DNA from: Dirofilaria immitis
Lineage: Eukaryota; Nematoda; Chromadorea; Rhabditida; Onchocercidae
NCBI GenBank assembly: GCA_024305405.1
Contig: JAKNDB010000068.1
Coordinates: 9,037,501 to 9,101,500 of the forward strand
DNA length: 64,000 nucleotides
Direction of reading: 5' to 3'
Part shown: positions 50,697 to 63,798 of the stretch, in pieces
How positions within the stretch are numbered: the first letter of the stretch is position 1
Layout of the letters: every line of letters begins with the position of its first letter
Position numbers and translations under genes: made by a program
The notes under the pieces: generated by a model
The model's input: only the letters and a program-made list of their open reading frames with translations
The model's database searches: none
What the model was told of the DNA's origin: nothing

Positions 50697-53600
50697 TCAA
50701 TCTCCACTATCAAATGATCTGATTATTTCATCCGGTGGTCGGTCATCGTTAACGGTAAGAGACAAGGGTCCACGACTATCGGTTGTCTGTACAGATATAT
50801 TGTTGTCTAAATCGTTGGGACGATAGGTTATGTAACCAAGAATGGTACCCAAGATGGAAACCAATTTGCATACTACTGCTGAAAACGCTTCTCTGTTATA
50901 CATTAACTCAGACATTTCTTAAACAATGTTTGAACGGCTACTGACATCATATCTTTTAAAATAGTCAACTATAGAAATGGAAAAAAGACAGAGATAAGAG
51001 TGAAAATATACATGCCTATTATTTCTCTCATATTACTTCTCTTTGAAATATGTATTTGCTTCAAAGTTCTTTCTCCCACCTTTTTTTCAATTTTCTTTCG
51101 AACATCACAAATAATATAATGTAAGAAATTTTCTAGAAAAGCATACCAACAGCCATAATTGTCCAAGACAATCGATAGGAATCATAAACCAAACAGGATT
51201 GCCGCTTCCCGCATTCCTCTTTCCATTTTACACAAGTTGTATCAATCATCATGCCAAACAGTACTCCTCCCGGAATAAATCCTGAAGAAGGTATGTGAAA
51301 AATTAAATAATCAGATCATCCTTAATCAATCTTATCATTGAAGAAAGTTGAAATTTGTAAACTTGTTCGAAATTTAATAGAAAAAAATAGGTTATATTAG
51401 TCAATTTTATTGTAAGTTGAATTAAAAAGTTAGTATAGACAAGAAAGAACAAACCTAAAAGTCGAAGGAATGTCCAATGGACACCAATACCTAATGTACG
51501 CTGTTCGAATGGTACCACTCGGAGCATTATCTGGAAAATTACTCCTAAAGACAAATGAAATATTATCCAAAGAAAAAGGTAACATCTTATCTCTTCTCAG
51601 AGATCCTCTGTCAATAAATATTTCTGAAACTCTCTCTCGGTAACAATTCTTTATACATTGGTTGTCATATTTCACTTAGGTATGTTGAAAAAGACTATTT
51701 AATATTGTATCTAAATCCTCAGTAAATATTGCTCATATTATTTTTAAATTTAAGATAAATCTTTTGAATTTGCACTGGACAATGAAAAACCATTTAACTT
51801 ATTGCGTTTTCTCTAAGTGGATTTCTATATGTGAGTTAGATTTCGAATAAAAAATCAACTTTAGTCAATTAATTTCAGCAATATTTTGATTCTCAAAGTG
51901 ATTAATACATTAGTTTTATAACTTTCTCAATATCGATAGTAAAAAATACACCTGTTGGGATGGGATGCCGGTAGCGAAACTAGCAACTACCGAAAAGAAC
52001 AGCAGAACAAGAAATATCCACTGAGTTAATCCACATTCCTTTTCACAAAAACCTTGGTGCAAATGATCATTTTTATACTGTATCTCCAAAGCATACGATA
52101 CCAATTCATCGAAACAAACACAGTTGCCCCAGTATGTTCCCTTAAGTCTGAACGATTAAACCAATATCTTTTTATATATGATATATTGCATATACTACGG
52201 TATTATTTTTAAGTAAGCAATACTTACCGATGAATTTTGTATCCAATTGGTACATCCAGCATAACAAGCAGAGTAAAAGGTATAGCCAGTACCCTTATGG
52301 CATACCGGGTTCCATTTCCCGTACAATAACAATTTGCATTGCAGGCAGCATGCAAACTACCGGTTGCGGTACCTTTTATCCTTCTGCAATATACAGCTTT
52401 CAAATTTTATTCTGTTTTTCGTACGGGGATCTATGAAAGGCACTACTGGGCTTTGTAAAAAAATTTGCACAAATATCATTTTTTTCATACTTTTTTGAAC
52501 TATCGGATAAACATATGAAATTTCTCACTTACTGATTGCTGTAGCTTAGATTGATTCCGATGAAATCATGTGCAGGACATTGTATTAAAAACATGGTGTA
52601 AGTATCAAAGCTATCAGATGGCACACAAATATCAGTTTTAGCATTCCACCGACCTAAAAATATTGACAAGACAATCTGGTATTATCAACTGGATTGACTG
52701 TAAATGACATAAGATGATCCGATCCCACTTATGATCGTCATAAATGAGAAATGTGACAGTAGTGTATGACTATGGCATATTGTTTAATTAAACTTAGAAC
52801 AAACCTGTAAATTGAATTGTCGTATTAAAGCTCCACCTAACATAACACCAGCTGCAGCAGCAAATATTACTATTGCTGAAAATATTTATATAAATTATAT
52901 ATGCTATACGCTGGTTAAAAACTTTTATCTATCAAAATATCCTCGTCGTTTTGGAAGAAAGATTTAGAATGAAGCAATAAATAGCTTATAAGGCCATCCT
53001 AATTCCGAAATTCGTTAAGTTGTTAAATTAATTATGTAGTTTGCATATAAAGATATTGCATCAAATGATGCAATATTATCTTCCTCTTCTCTTATCTTCA
53101 TTATATATCTTCATTATAAAATAATTCACGGCAAAAATTGTAATTAATTGAAGTTGAAATACTTGAAGTAAATTTTAGCAAAATCAAGTTTTAAAAAGTT
53201 TTTATAATATTATCTACTGACAAGAAAGATAAGAAGCTTTGGTTGGAGTTGTACTAAGTACTGCCTCCAGAATTTTTGGCATAAATGCAGCAAATCCATT
53301 AATGACAATTGATTCGAAAATACCCAATACGATAGTGGTGACAAATGTCGGATTTCGTAAAATATTCTGCAAAGCGATTTAATGAATTATATTTCCATGA
53401 ATTTATTATTTTCACCTAACAAAAACTAAGAAAATCTTAGTATTCTTAGTCATAAATATTATAATTTCAATGACATGTTCAATTACTGCATGAATGATCA
53501 CTACTGCAGTATTACTTACCTTTCTTGTTATTTATCTTATATAAATACTGAATTGCAAGCATATTATTTAATAATGCATGAATTTTGATTTCAAAACAAC

Positions 53601-56112
53601 GTAATTGTAAAACGTAAAATCTACAAAAGAGACGTTCAGAATTATTGAACTTACCCAAACAGCTCGTGGTAGATACCTAAGATTCCCTTTCAGAATAATG
53701 TCTTTATCGCTTATTTGTGAAATTGCATGTACCTGCAAAAATAAAAAGAATGCATCAAACAATCGAATTTGGATCATCTACAACAGTTGACTCACGAAAG
53801 AATTTATTTTTCAGGAAACTTGAAATTTTGAACCAGAACGAATGAATTGGAAATGACTAAAGCTTATCGAACACATTTCGTATATATAATAGGATGCATA
53901 ACGAACTTGATTGACGTCTTTAAGACGGTGTTTTTTGCCTCTGGTAATTCTCGAGCAAACATTAAAATCGGAAAAGCTGTGACAAAGGCAAGAATTGCTG
54001 AGCCTAGAAAACCAAGCCACCACGCGCCAATCCATCGTGGATCCGATGAATCTTTCAGTTTTACCCTGAAAAATTTTTTTCAGAACTGTTTATAATTTAT
54101 AAAAAGTGAATAATAAAACCAAAACGAAATTCATAAGAAAATAATGAGAAGTGATAAAACATAAATTGATTAATAAATTAAATAAAGTAGAACTAATGCC
54201 TTGGTTCTATATTAAGAATAAATAAATGGTGAAATATAAAAATTACAAAAATTAAAGGGAAAATATTATTTACCGGATGACAGTCCACTGTTTTCATGAT
54301 TCAGGAAAGATAAGCTTTTTCGCTTTAGAAAATCGAAATATTGAAGCAAGGCATTATCAAAAATTTCCAAGTTTTGAAAAATCAATTTTTGCAGAGAAAG
54401 AATCTATATTTCTGAACTCACTTTGACATATCGACACGATCAAAATCCGTATAAATTGTTAACATGAAGCCACCAATAAAAAGTCCAATAACGGGTCCGA
54501 TAGAAGTCACTACCGAATGAATCGCTGAAATTTGAACGATAATATTTCTGAAATGTTTGATAATTTAGAGTGAATTTGAAGCATTGTTAAGAAAATATTA
54601 TATCACTCGCCTTACCCAAATAAACAGGTGACGCTTTTTGTGAAACATTTTCATCCAAATAAGCAGTGCCGATAGAAAATAGTGGTGTTGCTCCGATACC
54701 ATGCAATGTCTGTCCGAACAAGAATATCAGAAAGTATGGATTCAAATATGAGGCTGAACTAGAATGATGCTCCGAACAATCCGATATCAAATCGTTCCTA
54801 AAGAGTTCCAGAATTACGAAAAGGTGCTTCAGTATTTATTGAAAGTTTAATATATTGTAGAAGTTTTTGAAGCAATCAACTAAGCAAACTCATTAGGCTC
54901 ATCATTTTCAGCAGTTGTTAAAATATTCCAAATAAGTTTTTGAAGCAATCAAATCATTCTACTGTTATTTATTTATTATTGATAACGATTTATGAAGTTT
55001 AATTGAACTGAAAAAAGTTGCTGACTTTACAGTATCATGCATCAATAAGTTATCTACTATTTGCAGATCTTATTGCATCATCAAAATAATATCTCTTAAC
55101 GCAAATTGTAAAAGTATTATTATACATATTAACATTACTACAAATTAAAACCTGTATGTGCATTGACCATGTTCGCTTTCGTTAAGTTGCGTTTCATAAT
55201 AATGATAAGGTGATACTATGTAATGCGGAAGTACACAAATAAATGAACCAAGTGCCATCAGAAATGAACCTATACCTATCCAATGACCTTTGTGACCTGT
55301 CATGACATAAAGAATTAGCTGTCATTTTGATCCAAATCACTGTAAATTAAAAAATCCCTCAAATTAAGTGTCACTTTATCCTAATTAGATAGAGTTTTTT
55401 AGCATACAAAACATTTATTTATAAAATTATAAAAAGATGCAGCATTATTTACCAATTCATACTTTATTTCCTTTTCAAATAAGTAAGAACACATACCCGT
55501 ATTACCCCAATGACACACTGGAAAACCGTAATAAGAATTGCGAAATCATACCAACTCGATATGATGCCTGTTTGTGTACTGTAAAATAAGGAAGAAATTT
55601 TCAAACCGCTTTTGGATGAATTCCAAACCTTACATCATTATAAACTTAAGAAGGAAGGATATAAGTCTGATCACCTGAAGATAAGTAATTATAATATTCA
55701 ATAGACCTTGTCATATGAAATCGTTTTTCAAGCGTTGATAAGCCCACAGGAAATATACTATTGACGACGAAACTTTGTACAAATGCGCAGATGCCAAGAA
55801 CGACTAATAGCCACTTGGCGTTGTGGAACATTTGTAACCATTTCGGTGTGCACCTGCAAATACAAGAATTCAGTTATTATCCTCACAAGATAAGGAAATA
55901 AAAGTGATTAATATTGAGAGAAGAATAGGAACAATCTTATATGACAGAAAAGAGGATTTTGAAAGTTTGATAAGAAGGATTTACCTGCCATAGCCACATA
56001 AGAGTTGCTCATCATCGCTATCAATGATAGCATCATCGACTTCATTTGGTTTCACAGAATGCCTTGATTGATCGTCATACGTTTCATATGACGAGGATAA
56101 GTGATTTTCCAT
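50697..56112 (-). CDS. Organic anion transporter polypeptide (OATP/SLCO family), 16 exons, with homopolymer frame breaks
   Basis: OATPs are 12-helix plasma-membrane carriers of amphipathic organic anions. Exons 5'->3': 56112-55985, 55853-55707, 55578-~55497, 55296-55152, 54797-54616, 54524-54422, 54065-53903, 53732-53655, 53366-53222, 52875-52805, 52653-52533, 52383-52228, 52140-51952, 51530-51455, 51281-51147, 50878-50697; about 702 aa. Diagnostic blocks: FVVNSIFPVGLSTLEKRF, GIISSWYDFAIL, GQTLHGIGATPLFSIGTAYLD, the family signature IGAWWLGFL, and NPTFVTTIVLGIFES. The Kazal-like extracellular loop reads AACNANCYC, PVCHKGTGYTFYSACYAGC and WGNCVCF. The last helices carry GFIPGGVLFGMMIDTTCVKW. 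Frame is lost by one base in exon 11 (run of five A on +, 52587-52591) and in exon 12 (CCC at 52318-52320), yet both sides match the family. The exon 3/4 join is also one base off at CCC 55496-55498 unless a weaker GTGTTC donor is used. Either sequence errors or a young pseudogene; errors are likelier. Confidence 0.9.
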
Positions 56113-59100
56113 CAACACTCTTCTTCTCCCCTCAGATTATTTCTTTTTAAAATAGATTTTTGAGTTCTGAAATTTGAATTTGAAATCTCGAAAAAACTTA
56201 TAAATTATCTCATCCGTTTTTATCTTTCCGGATGTTTCACCTCATAAAATGGGAAGAATCGAAGGATTGAATCATACTGCTGCGATGATTGTTTGTTTCG
56301 TCACTCATGAAATTTTGATAAGAATTGGGAAACCTCGACAAAAGAGCTCTGATTATTTGATCGATGAACGTATATATCGGAATGAAAAGGATTAACTAGA
56401 GTTCATATGGACTTACTTGGTCCTGTTTTCCAGTATTTCCGGTTGATCAACTATCTGAAAACACTCATTCAATTAGCATGAAAATGACAGAAGAAAGCTC
56501 ATACGCAATCGAGTCGATGAGTTAATTGTGAAATGCATAACAAATTTAAATAGTTTTCGATGTGAATGATAATGTGATTCTTACAAGACGCAGTTATTTC
56601 AATATCAAATAAAACATTTCTTTCATTCCACATTTATTGATTGTGTTATTTGAAAATTTAAAAATTTCGTTCATCTTTAAACGAATATTTAATTAAATGA
56701 ACTTTACAATTAAATCAAAAAGAAAAAGATTCAGAATGATGATATGAGGCATATAATAAAAAGAATGAATTATAATCGGTGAGTGAAGAATAGTTCTTCT
56801 AATCGCTTGCATAATAGAAAGAAATAAACTAAACAGAGTAATGAATTATTTTTATAAATCGATCATATTTTCTTATCACTTGAAATTTGGATTCAATCTT
56901 CCATTACGAAAATATAGAAAAAGCCAAAAAGCAAAATTCTTGTGAAAGGTATTTTTCAAAGAAAGAAATTAAATAGGCTTTTTCATCTCTTTTTCTCCTT
57001 TCCTTTTTTTTCTGTTCCAAATCTCTTACAAATTGATAAATCACATCAAATAATTTGGAGAAAATTGATTTTTGTTGAAGTTTCATGTCAAGCGAATAAA
57101 AATCATTCGTAATTTTAATTATAGAATTAGCTTGCTGGAATATAAAATATCCATTGATAACTTTTTATCGCCAAAAAAACATATCCGAAAGTATTTTTGC
57201 ATCATACATCAGTATGTGTTAAACATTTATATACAAACAGTCACCAACTATCGAATTTCTGTGACTTTCGAACTTTTTAAATTTGTGGGATGTAGATGGA
57301 AAATATTGAATAATGAGTTATTTTCTTTACATAGCAAATTTCTTTGGATAAAACAAGAATGGTTGAGGAAAGAAGTTGAGAAAAAACAAAAACAATCAAA
57401 AATGATGATTAAATGACGGAAGTAAATTCTCCAATTATGACTAAAAACCTTTATTTTCAGAAACTTTTTTAAAAATGTCTCTTCATTTCCATTTCACTTA
57501 TTTTACAGCATCGTAAATAGTTTATACTGATTCTCTATACATTGTTATAGGCAAAGTTTTATTTCGTTTAAGACAGTTTGATTTCCTCATAATAAAAATA
57601 CAGTGAGTGACAGATTTATCATTACCTGAAGAATATATGCTTTCAAGATCAACGGAAATGTATAATCTTGTGAATAAGTCTTGAATTTTTTTTTCGTAAT
57701 AAAGTCAACATATTTCGTGAACCACCAATTTCAGATGTTTCTAAAAATTGTGAATTCAATGTAACATACAGTTTATTATCTAGGCTTATATACTGTCTCT
57801 AAGCAAATAAATAAAGTAAACACTGGACTATGAGAAGCATGATATTCCTTTTGAAATAAACGAACAAATCCTATAACCATAACTTTTACAGGAAAACGTT
57901 AAGGCGGAAGGAAAAAGACGCTTTTATTCATTTATATAAAAATCAAAACTATGACAATTGATTAATAATATAAGTAGTAGAAACCAACAAGAAATCATGG
58001 TAGCAAAGAAAAAAAACCTAAAGAACAAGTATAGCGATTACTCATCTTATCGAAGAAAAATTGTCGCATATGAACAAATAATGAGCAAATTTATATTTAT
58101 AAATTAATAATTAGTTGTGACTGCCACATCATTTCTAATCCAAAATGATAACAGGAAAAGGAATGATAAACGAACTAAAAGAGTGACAAATAGTTATGCA
58201 TTCTTGAAGCCCGTGATACCAATCATGAAAACTGAGATTGCGTCGATTGTCGATGGAGACGAAAAAAAGGAGTACGGGTGAAAATTTTTATTACAACAGA
58301 GTAGAGAAAATGAAAGGTCGAAAAAGATGAAGGAAAAGAGAAAGATATCTTCATGTTGGAAGAAATTTCAGCAATAACTTCAATTTGGTTTGTAGAGAAG
58401 TAGTGTGACAATGACATCGATAGCACCTGTGTCGAACAATGAATTATGGAATCAGAGAGCAATGCTGAACTTTTTATAAGTGATTTGGCATAAAATTGAA
58501 TAGTGGTCTAAATAACATTTTCGAAGTGATGATATAACTTACTAATTATAAATTGTTCATTATTTACACTTAAATTACTGTTTCTTATCAGTAGCAGTAG
58601 TGATTATCTCATCATTACTTCATACTTCCGCATTACGCCGTTTCAATGATCAAAAGCAGGAATATTATTCGGAAAAGCGAAAATTCGATTTCATGAATCT
58701 GGAAATGAATAAGGGCAAACTCGATTATTCGTTTTTTAATTGATGCTAAATTAATTATCTGTCCAAACTGATCACATATTTATATCTTGCAAAATCCAGT
58801 TGAACTAATTTGTTGAACAACCAGCAAATTAAGCAAAGATCTAAGAATAACAATTTCTTAAAACAGCTTCTGAATATTCCAGAAAGAACAAAAAGATAAA
58901 ATGGGAAAAAATTTAGTTAATTCCAGTTATCGAATTTGTAAAATTTTAAGATTTTTGACGGTTGATAATTGTAAGATATAGAATGTTTTTATAAGTTATA
59001 CTTCTGAACTTGTTAACAGTTAAGGTAGTTACCTTATCGCTTCTGATTGCTTCTTTCTTTATTTGCACAGTTATTTATTTGTCCGACTTATTTAATTATA

Positions 59101-60720
59101 TTTTCATAGACCATCTCCACAGTAATTCAATATTGATAAATGAAAAGGGTCAGCAGTGACATTCAACCTTTCTGTTTTTAGCAATTAAGTCAGTAATCAA
59201 TTTGCATATTTACACTTCACATGTTGATATTGAGAAAGAATTCATTTTTTGTGTTTCGGGTACATTTACCAATCCACAAGTATCATTATCATCAATGATA
59301 GCTTTAGAATTTGCAAGTTTTAAATCACAAAGTGACAACATTCACAGATGAAGTATGCTGAAAAAATCATTCACATAAAAATTAAATTTTAAATTAGCAA
59401 ATTAAATTTCAATAAAACATCGCAAAAAAGATGTTTTTAGAGACTTTATTCTCTTAAAAGAAATTCATTATTTCTCTTCTCATTTGTACGAAAAGTTTTC
59501 TCAATAAATTTATAAACATTTACAAGAAGGAACTAAAAATAGCTTAAGAAATTTCCTCCCTTTCCTTTTTTCGTTATAAAATTATAAAATATCCATTGTA
59601 AACGGCATTATAATCATTATTTATTATGTCAAATAATCGTTTTACTTAAAGGACAACAACTGATTATTTATCATTATAATATCGTTTTTTTCTTTAATTT
59701 ATAAGAGTATTAAATCTGGCAAGATGGCAACCGTTATTTCAAAAATGGAAAAGGGTTAAAAGAAGTAATATTGGCTTATCTTTATCTCTCCAGTCAATTT
59801 AATCAGTCATTAATTCCAGAGAAGAAAAAATTGATTTAATTTAATATAACTTTAAGCAATACGAAGAATCGAACTTAATTCTTAGATTCTAACGCTTAAA
59901 CAATTCCTTTGTCGCTCAAACTAATGTGCGTTAATAATCAAAAATCACTTCCATTTTAACAAGGCAAAAATTGCTCGGATAAGATTGCAATTTGCAATTG
60001 AAGAAGAGTTTTGTCTTAAAACCAAATAACGGATCATAGAGATGACACGGAATTTCATAACATTCTTACGATTGTAGAGATAAAATTTTGAGAAATGAAA
60101 AATAACTTTTACAGGAAATTATTTCAATAGCACAGTATCTATTCACTCTTCTTCATTCAAACTTATTCTGAGATCGCTTCATGATTTTTTCTTTCAACTT
60201 ATTCCAAAAGTACAATTTGTGGCGATAATTAGAGCCAGAAAGATATATTTCTTGCATTCTAAATTTAACTTAGCTACTGCAATATTCTGCTTTTATCTGT
60301 TTGCTCCAGAACTAATTATGGATAAATTTTATGTCGCGTGTCGGAGAGGAATATAAAATATAAAAACAAGAAAGAAAACAACGTCGGAAAGGGCATTTCA
60401 TTTTCGTCATCAAATCAAAACTTCCGGTGATAGAAGAATGAATGATTAAAATGGTAAATAAATTAAAACTGAAATTGATAGAATTATTTGAATTTTATGC
60501 GAAAAATAATTGATTGCTTTTAAAAGATAATTTGATAATATCGAACACAATAAAATAAGGATTAAGATTATTAAAAAGATCAATATAGTAGTTCCATCAG
60601 ATCTAATTCATTTAACACTTGGCTTTCCTCAGATCTTTTGAGAGTATTAAATATGTCGTTATGAGTATTGAATATATGGTTATTCTTCTCAAAGCCACAA
60701 AACTCTAATTATTCCTGCAG
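56113..60720. other. Intergenic region upstream of OATP and of the right-edge gene
   Basis: About 4.6 kb of AT-rich DNA. It should contain the OATP promoter and perhaps 5' exons of the + gene at 60721-63745. The 114-codon + frame at 57072-57416 begins with TTG, is dominated by I, K, F and N, and has no splice context. I treat it as chance. Nothing else is recognisable. Confidence 0.45.
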
Positions 60721-63700
60721 CATTTAAATTTTCAATCCGCATCAAGCGACGTACTGTTGTTGAACAGTGACAGCATGAAGTTTATTACTTCCGCTATGGA
60801 AATTCATCGTATTTTAGACAGAATGCGCTTCCTTGATGTGATTGGATGGAAAATGAATGGAGACGTACAATGAAAAAATTTGGACGAAATCGAATTCTAT
60901 CACGGCATGTATGCGAAGGTCTAAATAACCGGTTTCGATTATTTTGCTTCAACTTTCAAAAAAATTCTGTGAATTTTAAGAATTGGAGAATAAAAACGAT
61001 CTCTGAAAGAAATTATAGAAGAATATACGGCAGGTTAAAAGGATTGAGAAAGATATCCATTTTTAAAACAATTTGCTGCACTAAAATCTTGTAAACATAT
61101 TCTTATCATTAATATTGATAACTTTCGATAAGAATGTGGTTCATAATCAAGAATTTCTTTATGTTCCAAAATTTTATCATTAAAACTCTCCGAATTCTAA
61201 CCAAATTTTTTTGGAAAGCATTGAAATCTTATAATAGTCAAATTAGCAATGAGTAATTAGCAAGAAGTTTCATGAAGTTGTCGAAAGTCTAAAAAATATA
61301 ACTGGAACATTGAGATCAGTCTAATTCATAGAAATTTCTTAATTAACAGATTATTAGAATTAACGATTAGATGGAGAACTCTTTTTATTGAAAATTTATT
61401 TACGATTATGTTTTAAGAGTTATTTCTTTTCCCTTACTGAGAAATTCATTCACATATTTGATGCAAAAAGTATATGTATTTAAATGAACATATATAAATT
61501 TGTTTAATGAATGAAAAGTTGAAGTCAGTGATGAATTCGTTTAAATCACTAATCATTTCAATACAAGGGTAATATTATTATATATATTTATTTGAATATT
61601 TTTGTATATTTATTTGAATATTTTTGACCTATTTGTTCAATTGTTTCTATAAATAAAAGATACAATGAAATTCTCCAAAAAGTTGGTATCTTATTTGTAG
61701 ATTCTCTTCATTCTGAAAATTACTTAAAATGCTAACTTAAGCATTGTTACGAGATGAAGCTCATAACATCCAAGATCAATTACTTGATTATAATGATGAA
61801 ATGTTTTGCTGAAAATAATTATAAGGTTCAATGATACCAGTTCACTAACAACTCAAATACTCTTTTTTTTACACTGTATTCTTACCACACGAACAAATCA
61901 TAAGAAAATTTATCTCATTAGAAAATGACGGAAAGAGATAGGTTAGTTTTTAGAAAAAAAAAAAAACCACTTTCTGCTTGAAAAAGTGTAGTAGGATTCA
62001 GAACATAGTAATATAAATGATATTTTGTGTTTTATTGTTATGGCATGTGTTCTGTTAGCTCAAATTATTTAAATTTTCTATCACATCAGAATACGGTAAA
62101 TATCTAATATCGTGCATAATTAGTTGCAATTTGTAAGGTTAGAGCTTCGGGATCGCAGAATGGAATCCTAATTAGGTCAGAAACCCAATAAATTATTAGT
62201 GAATGTATTAATGATATCACTTATATTCAAAGATGGACAATATGATTCGAATAATATGCCGCTTGTCAATATGATGCGATTAATCAGTATTAAGACAAAA
62301 GTTCGATTTGTGCCACTAAATTTGCATCACTCCAATAATAAATTACAGTAATCTAATTTTCCAGAGTATTTCATCTATATTATCCTGTACCACTTGGTCG
62401 TATCATGGTGAATCTTGTTGATTTCCATTTTAGTTGCCAAGCTTTTTTAAGTTTTTGAAGAATCTTTTTGCTGAACTGACGTTAAATGACTTATTCAAAA
62501 TAATGAGCTTTTGAAGCATCATTGACACAATGAAATTCATAAGCACATTTTAAATTTAACATTTGACACAGTGCCTTTCCTAAGCTTTAGAAATTTCTTA
62601 ATTTTAGGCAGTTGCTACTGCAAATTTGCATCATATTCTTGGCAATTTGGCATGTAGTATTTCACAGCTTTCGTCAGCTGATGTTGAAATTACAGTCAAC
62701 ATAGAGTTTAAAAACGCACTACGTATGGTTATTACGTATAGTTAAATCTAAATGCCATCTAAATTTGGAAGAAAAAAGATGTTTTGACACCAGGACTTCC
62801 CAGACCCTTCATGTAAGCTAAAATTACAATGGTTATAATTAGTTGAGCATCATGTACCTCACAAAGCCAGTTCATTGACAGTTAAAGAATGAAGTCCAAA
62901 AAAAAAGGAGAATCATGAGGTGGCGGCCAATTCGAGTTTGATTACATTTCATATCATTACATTTCGTTCGAACAATTCCGTCAACTAATTTTGCATTTAC
63001 AAATATTTTTAAGCGTCACTTTCAGGTACCGGACAAGCGCAACTTGTAAGTTTTAAATTTCGTGCATGATTTTAATTCCTCCCTAACATTATAAAATATA
63101 GTAGCCTCTTTGATACAACAAATTTAAAGTGGTGTTTTAGAGCCTTGAATCTATTTCCGCAGTCTACTGAAATATACCCGAACTCCGCATTTCTTTTCAG
63201 ATCATCCAACCCCGGAATTGGATAATCTTGCGTTAGTTATTTATTCGCTCCTTTTTTTTGTAATTTAGGGTTCGGTATAACCATTACTTTTTTCCTTTAA
63301 AAGCTTTTTGTTTTCTCGAGATTCACTTAAAATATTTCTCAATGACTGAATTTACCAAATTTCCAGATCATTTCGCAAGATGGTCCCGAATAGAAAAATC
63401 CCAAACATAGGATTCGTAAGTTAACTCAGATTTTTTCTGCGAAGTTCTCTTTTTCTTCAGATAAACACGTCCTTAAAAAGAACCATAGCGAAAGCATTAC
63501 TACTCAGAGAACTTTGCAGGAAATAACTTGAAGATGGAATCAACTACATCATGAAAACCTCCCTTTAATTGTTAGATTAAATAACAGTAATCCATCACCT
63601 CAAGCATTTTCGATCTCTACCCATGCGCACCCTCCTCACATTATAATTATTTCTGGATTTCTTTCAGTCAGCTGAGGATGGGAATGAATTAAAGACTGAA

Positions 63701-63745
63701 GAATTATTTCCAGAAGCACGGATAACAGACAATAGAAATATTTGA
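60721..63745 (+). CDS. 3' part of an unrecognised multi-exon gene, including a 20-nt microexon
   Basis: Exons, joined in consistent phase: 60721-60837 (less certain; could run to 60864), 62138-62175, 62365-62407, 62608-62735, 63026-63045, 63201-63231, 63367-63415, 63668-63745 (stop TGA). The peptide includes KFITSAMEIHRILDRMRFLD, ASGSQNGILIRVFHLYYPVP, LGRIMAVATANLHHILGNL, LSSADVEITVNIEFKNALRM, VITYRTSATYHPTPELDNLA and an acidic tail ending ITDNRNI. Seven successive junctions agree in phase, the acceptors at 62607, 63025, 63200, 63366 and 63667 are good, and AATAAA lies 48 nt past the stop, so the gene is very likely real. The upstream exons are not found. It looks like a soluble, helical protein C-terminus with a conserved feel, but I cannot name the family. 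The 62138 exon would use an AAG acceptor. Confidence 0.6.
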
Positions 63746-63792
63746 TACAATTATTTCAAGGAAACATTTCAAACTAATTTTTAAGAATTATA

Positions 63793-63798
63793 AATAAA
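63793..63798 (+). terminator. Poly(A) signal AATAAA of the right-edge gene
   Basis: AATAAA starts 48 nt after the TGA at 63743-63745, a typical 3' UTR spacing. It supports the terminal exon. Confidence 0.6.

Noticed and set aside
52230..52436. 68-codon + frame over OATP exon 12
   Set aside because: Shadow of the Kazal-like exon read on the opposite strand.
53811..54095. Open frames on both strands overlapping OATP exon 7
   Set aside because: They are shadows of the exon that encodes the IGAWWLGFL signature.
57072..57416. 114-codon open frame on the + strand
   Set aside because: It starts at TTG, its composition is that of AT-rich chance translation (I, K, N, F), and it has no splice or conservation cues.
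60846..61094. 82-codon + frame starting MENEWRRTMKKF
   Set aside because: It overlaps the candidate exon at 60721-60864 in a different frame and is rich in R, K and N; no start context or partner exons.
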